A DNA stretch of 64,000 bases from Petralouisia muris (GTDB taxonomy: Bacteria; Bacillota; Clostridia; Lachnospirales; Lachnospiraceae). The position numbers and the translations under genes were made by a program. Below the pieces are notes generated by a model, which saw only the letters and a program-made list of their open reading frames with translations, was not told where the DNA came from and made no database searches. Positions 63,830-64,000 of this stretch are shown piece by piece (positions within the stretch are counted from its first letter, which is position 1; each line of letters starts with the position of its first letter). Location of the stretch: assembly GCF_004793545.1 (NCBI RefSeq), contig NZ_SRYA01000007.1, forward strand, positions 62,001-126,000, written 5' to 3'.

Positions 63830-64000
63830 GGCTGAGTTCTCCTTCTGTTAATTTGATTCGCAGTTTTCCAAGACTGCGGTATAGGATGCTTTTGGTGGTG
63901 TTGAGGTTTTCTTCTAATACATCTGCGATTTCCTGAAGTTTCCGTTCTTCAAAATAACGGAGTACAATGACGGCCCGTTCCTTTTCATTCAGAATGTCCA
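63819..64000 (-). CDS. ECF-type RNA polymerase sigma factor, C-terminal part
   Basis: The visible 59 residues are sigma region 4: LNEKERAVIVLRYFEERKLQEIADVL, then NTTKSILYRSLGKLRIKL. The rest lies beyond the right edge. It forms an operon with the RsiV-like protein. Confidence 0.85.
   Translation of the reverse strand, partial: DILNEKERAVIVLRYFEERKLQEIADVLEENLNTTKSILYRSLGKLRIKLTEGELSHES

Overview
The window looks like chromosome of an anaerobic gut-type clostridium, most probably Lachnospiraceae. The reasons are the complete Rnf complex, GHKL/LytTR signalling pairs, a type I-C CRISPR-Cas locus, GPH sugar transport with a GH36 alpha-galactosidase, strong AGGAGG ribosome sites, and moderate GC content. 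No rRNA or tRNA gene was recognised.

Region 1 (1-2.25 kb) is a BlaI/BlaR1 regulatory pair followed by a mobile-element scar: a CHAP-hydrolase fragment joined to a serine-recombinase fragment, then tnpV. Region 2 (2.4-15.3 kb) is the immune region. A type I-C operon (cas3-cas5c-cas8c-cas7c-cas4-cas1-cas2) runs into an array of 35 repeats. Upstream of cas3 is a SIR2-domain protein gene. Divergent from its promoter is a solo, hairpin-preserving CRISPR repeat with its own promoter. The 20 nt after that repeat match the SIR2 promoter next to a TTC PAM, and most mismatches fall at the every-sixth positions that Cascade does not read. This is the layout expected of a CreTA-like module, in which Cascade is guided to silence a toxic neighbour. 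It is the most interesting item in the window.

Region 3 (15.5-19.1 kb) is a graveyard: a broken IS200-type element, an orphan NADAR antitoxin, several small orphan genes and toxin fragments. Region 4 (19.2-44.3 kb) is a biosynthetic cluster: an Sfp-type phosphopantetheinyl transferase, two LytTR regulators, three GHKL kinases, a membrane acyltransferase, and a 2989-residue NRPS (A-T-C-A-T-C-A-T-reductase). These are followed by two MATE exporters fused to RsbW-like ATPase domains, a VOC protein, a STAS anti-anti-sigma protein, a GH3-family amido synthetase, a PP2C/SpoIIE phosphatase and a free RsbW-like kinase. A transporter fused to a partner-switching kinase inside an NRPS cluster is unusual. 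Two promoters in this cluster share direct repeats 21 bp apart at the same distance from the -10, consistent with one LytTR regulon.

Region 5 (44.4-49.8 kb) is rnfCDGEAB between a structured leader and a strong terminator. Region 6 (49.9-55.2 kb) is an alpha-galactoside locus: a frameshifted GPH transporter, GH36 alpha-galactosidase, a YczE-like membrane protein and a convergent AraC regulator. Region 7 (55.4-64 kb) holds housekeeping and redox genes: GNAT, a large iron-sulfur/FAD oxidoreductase with a lysine-rich repeat tail, hypA, MATE, proB, DUF896, 5-formyl-THF cyclo-ligase, and an RsiV-like anti-sigma/sigma pair cut by the window edge.
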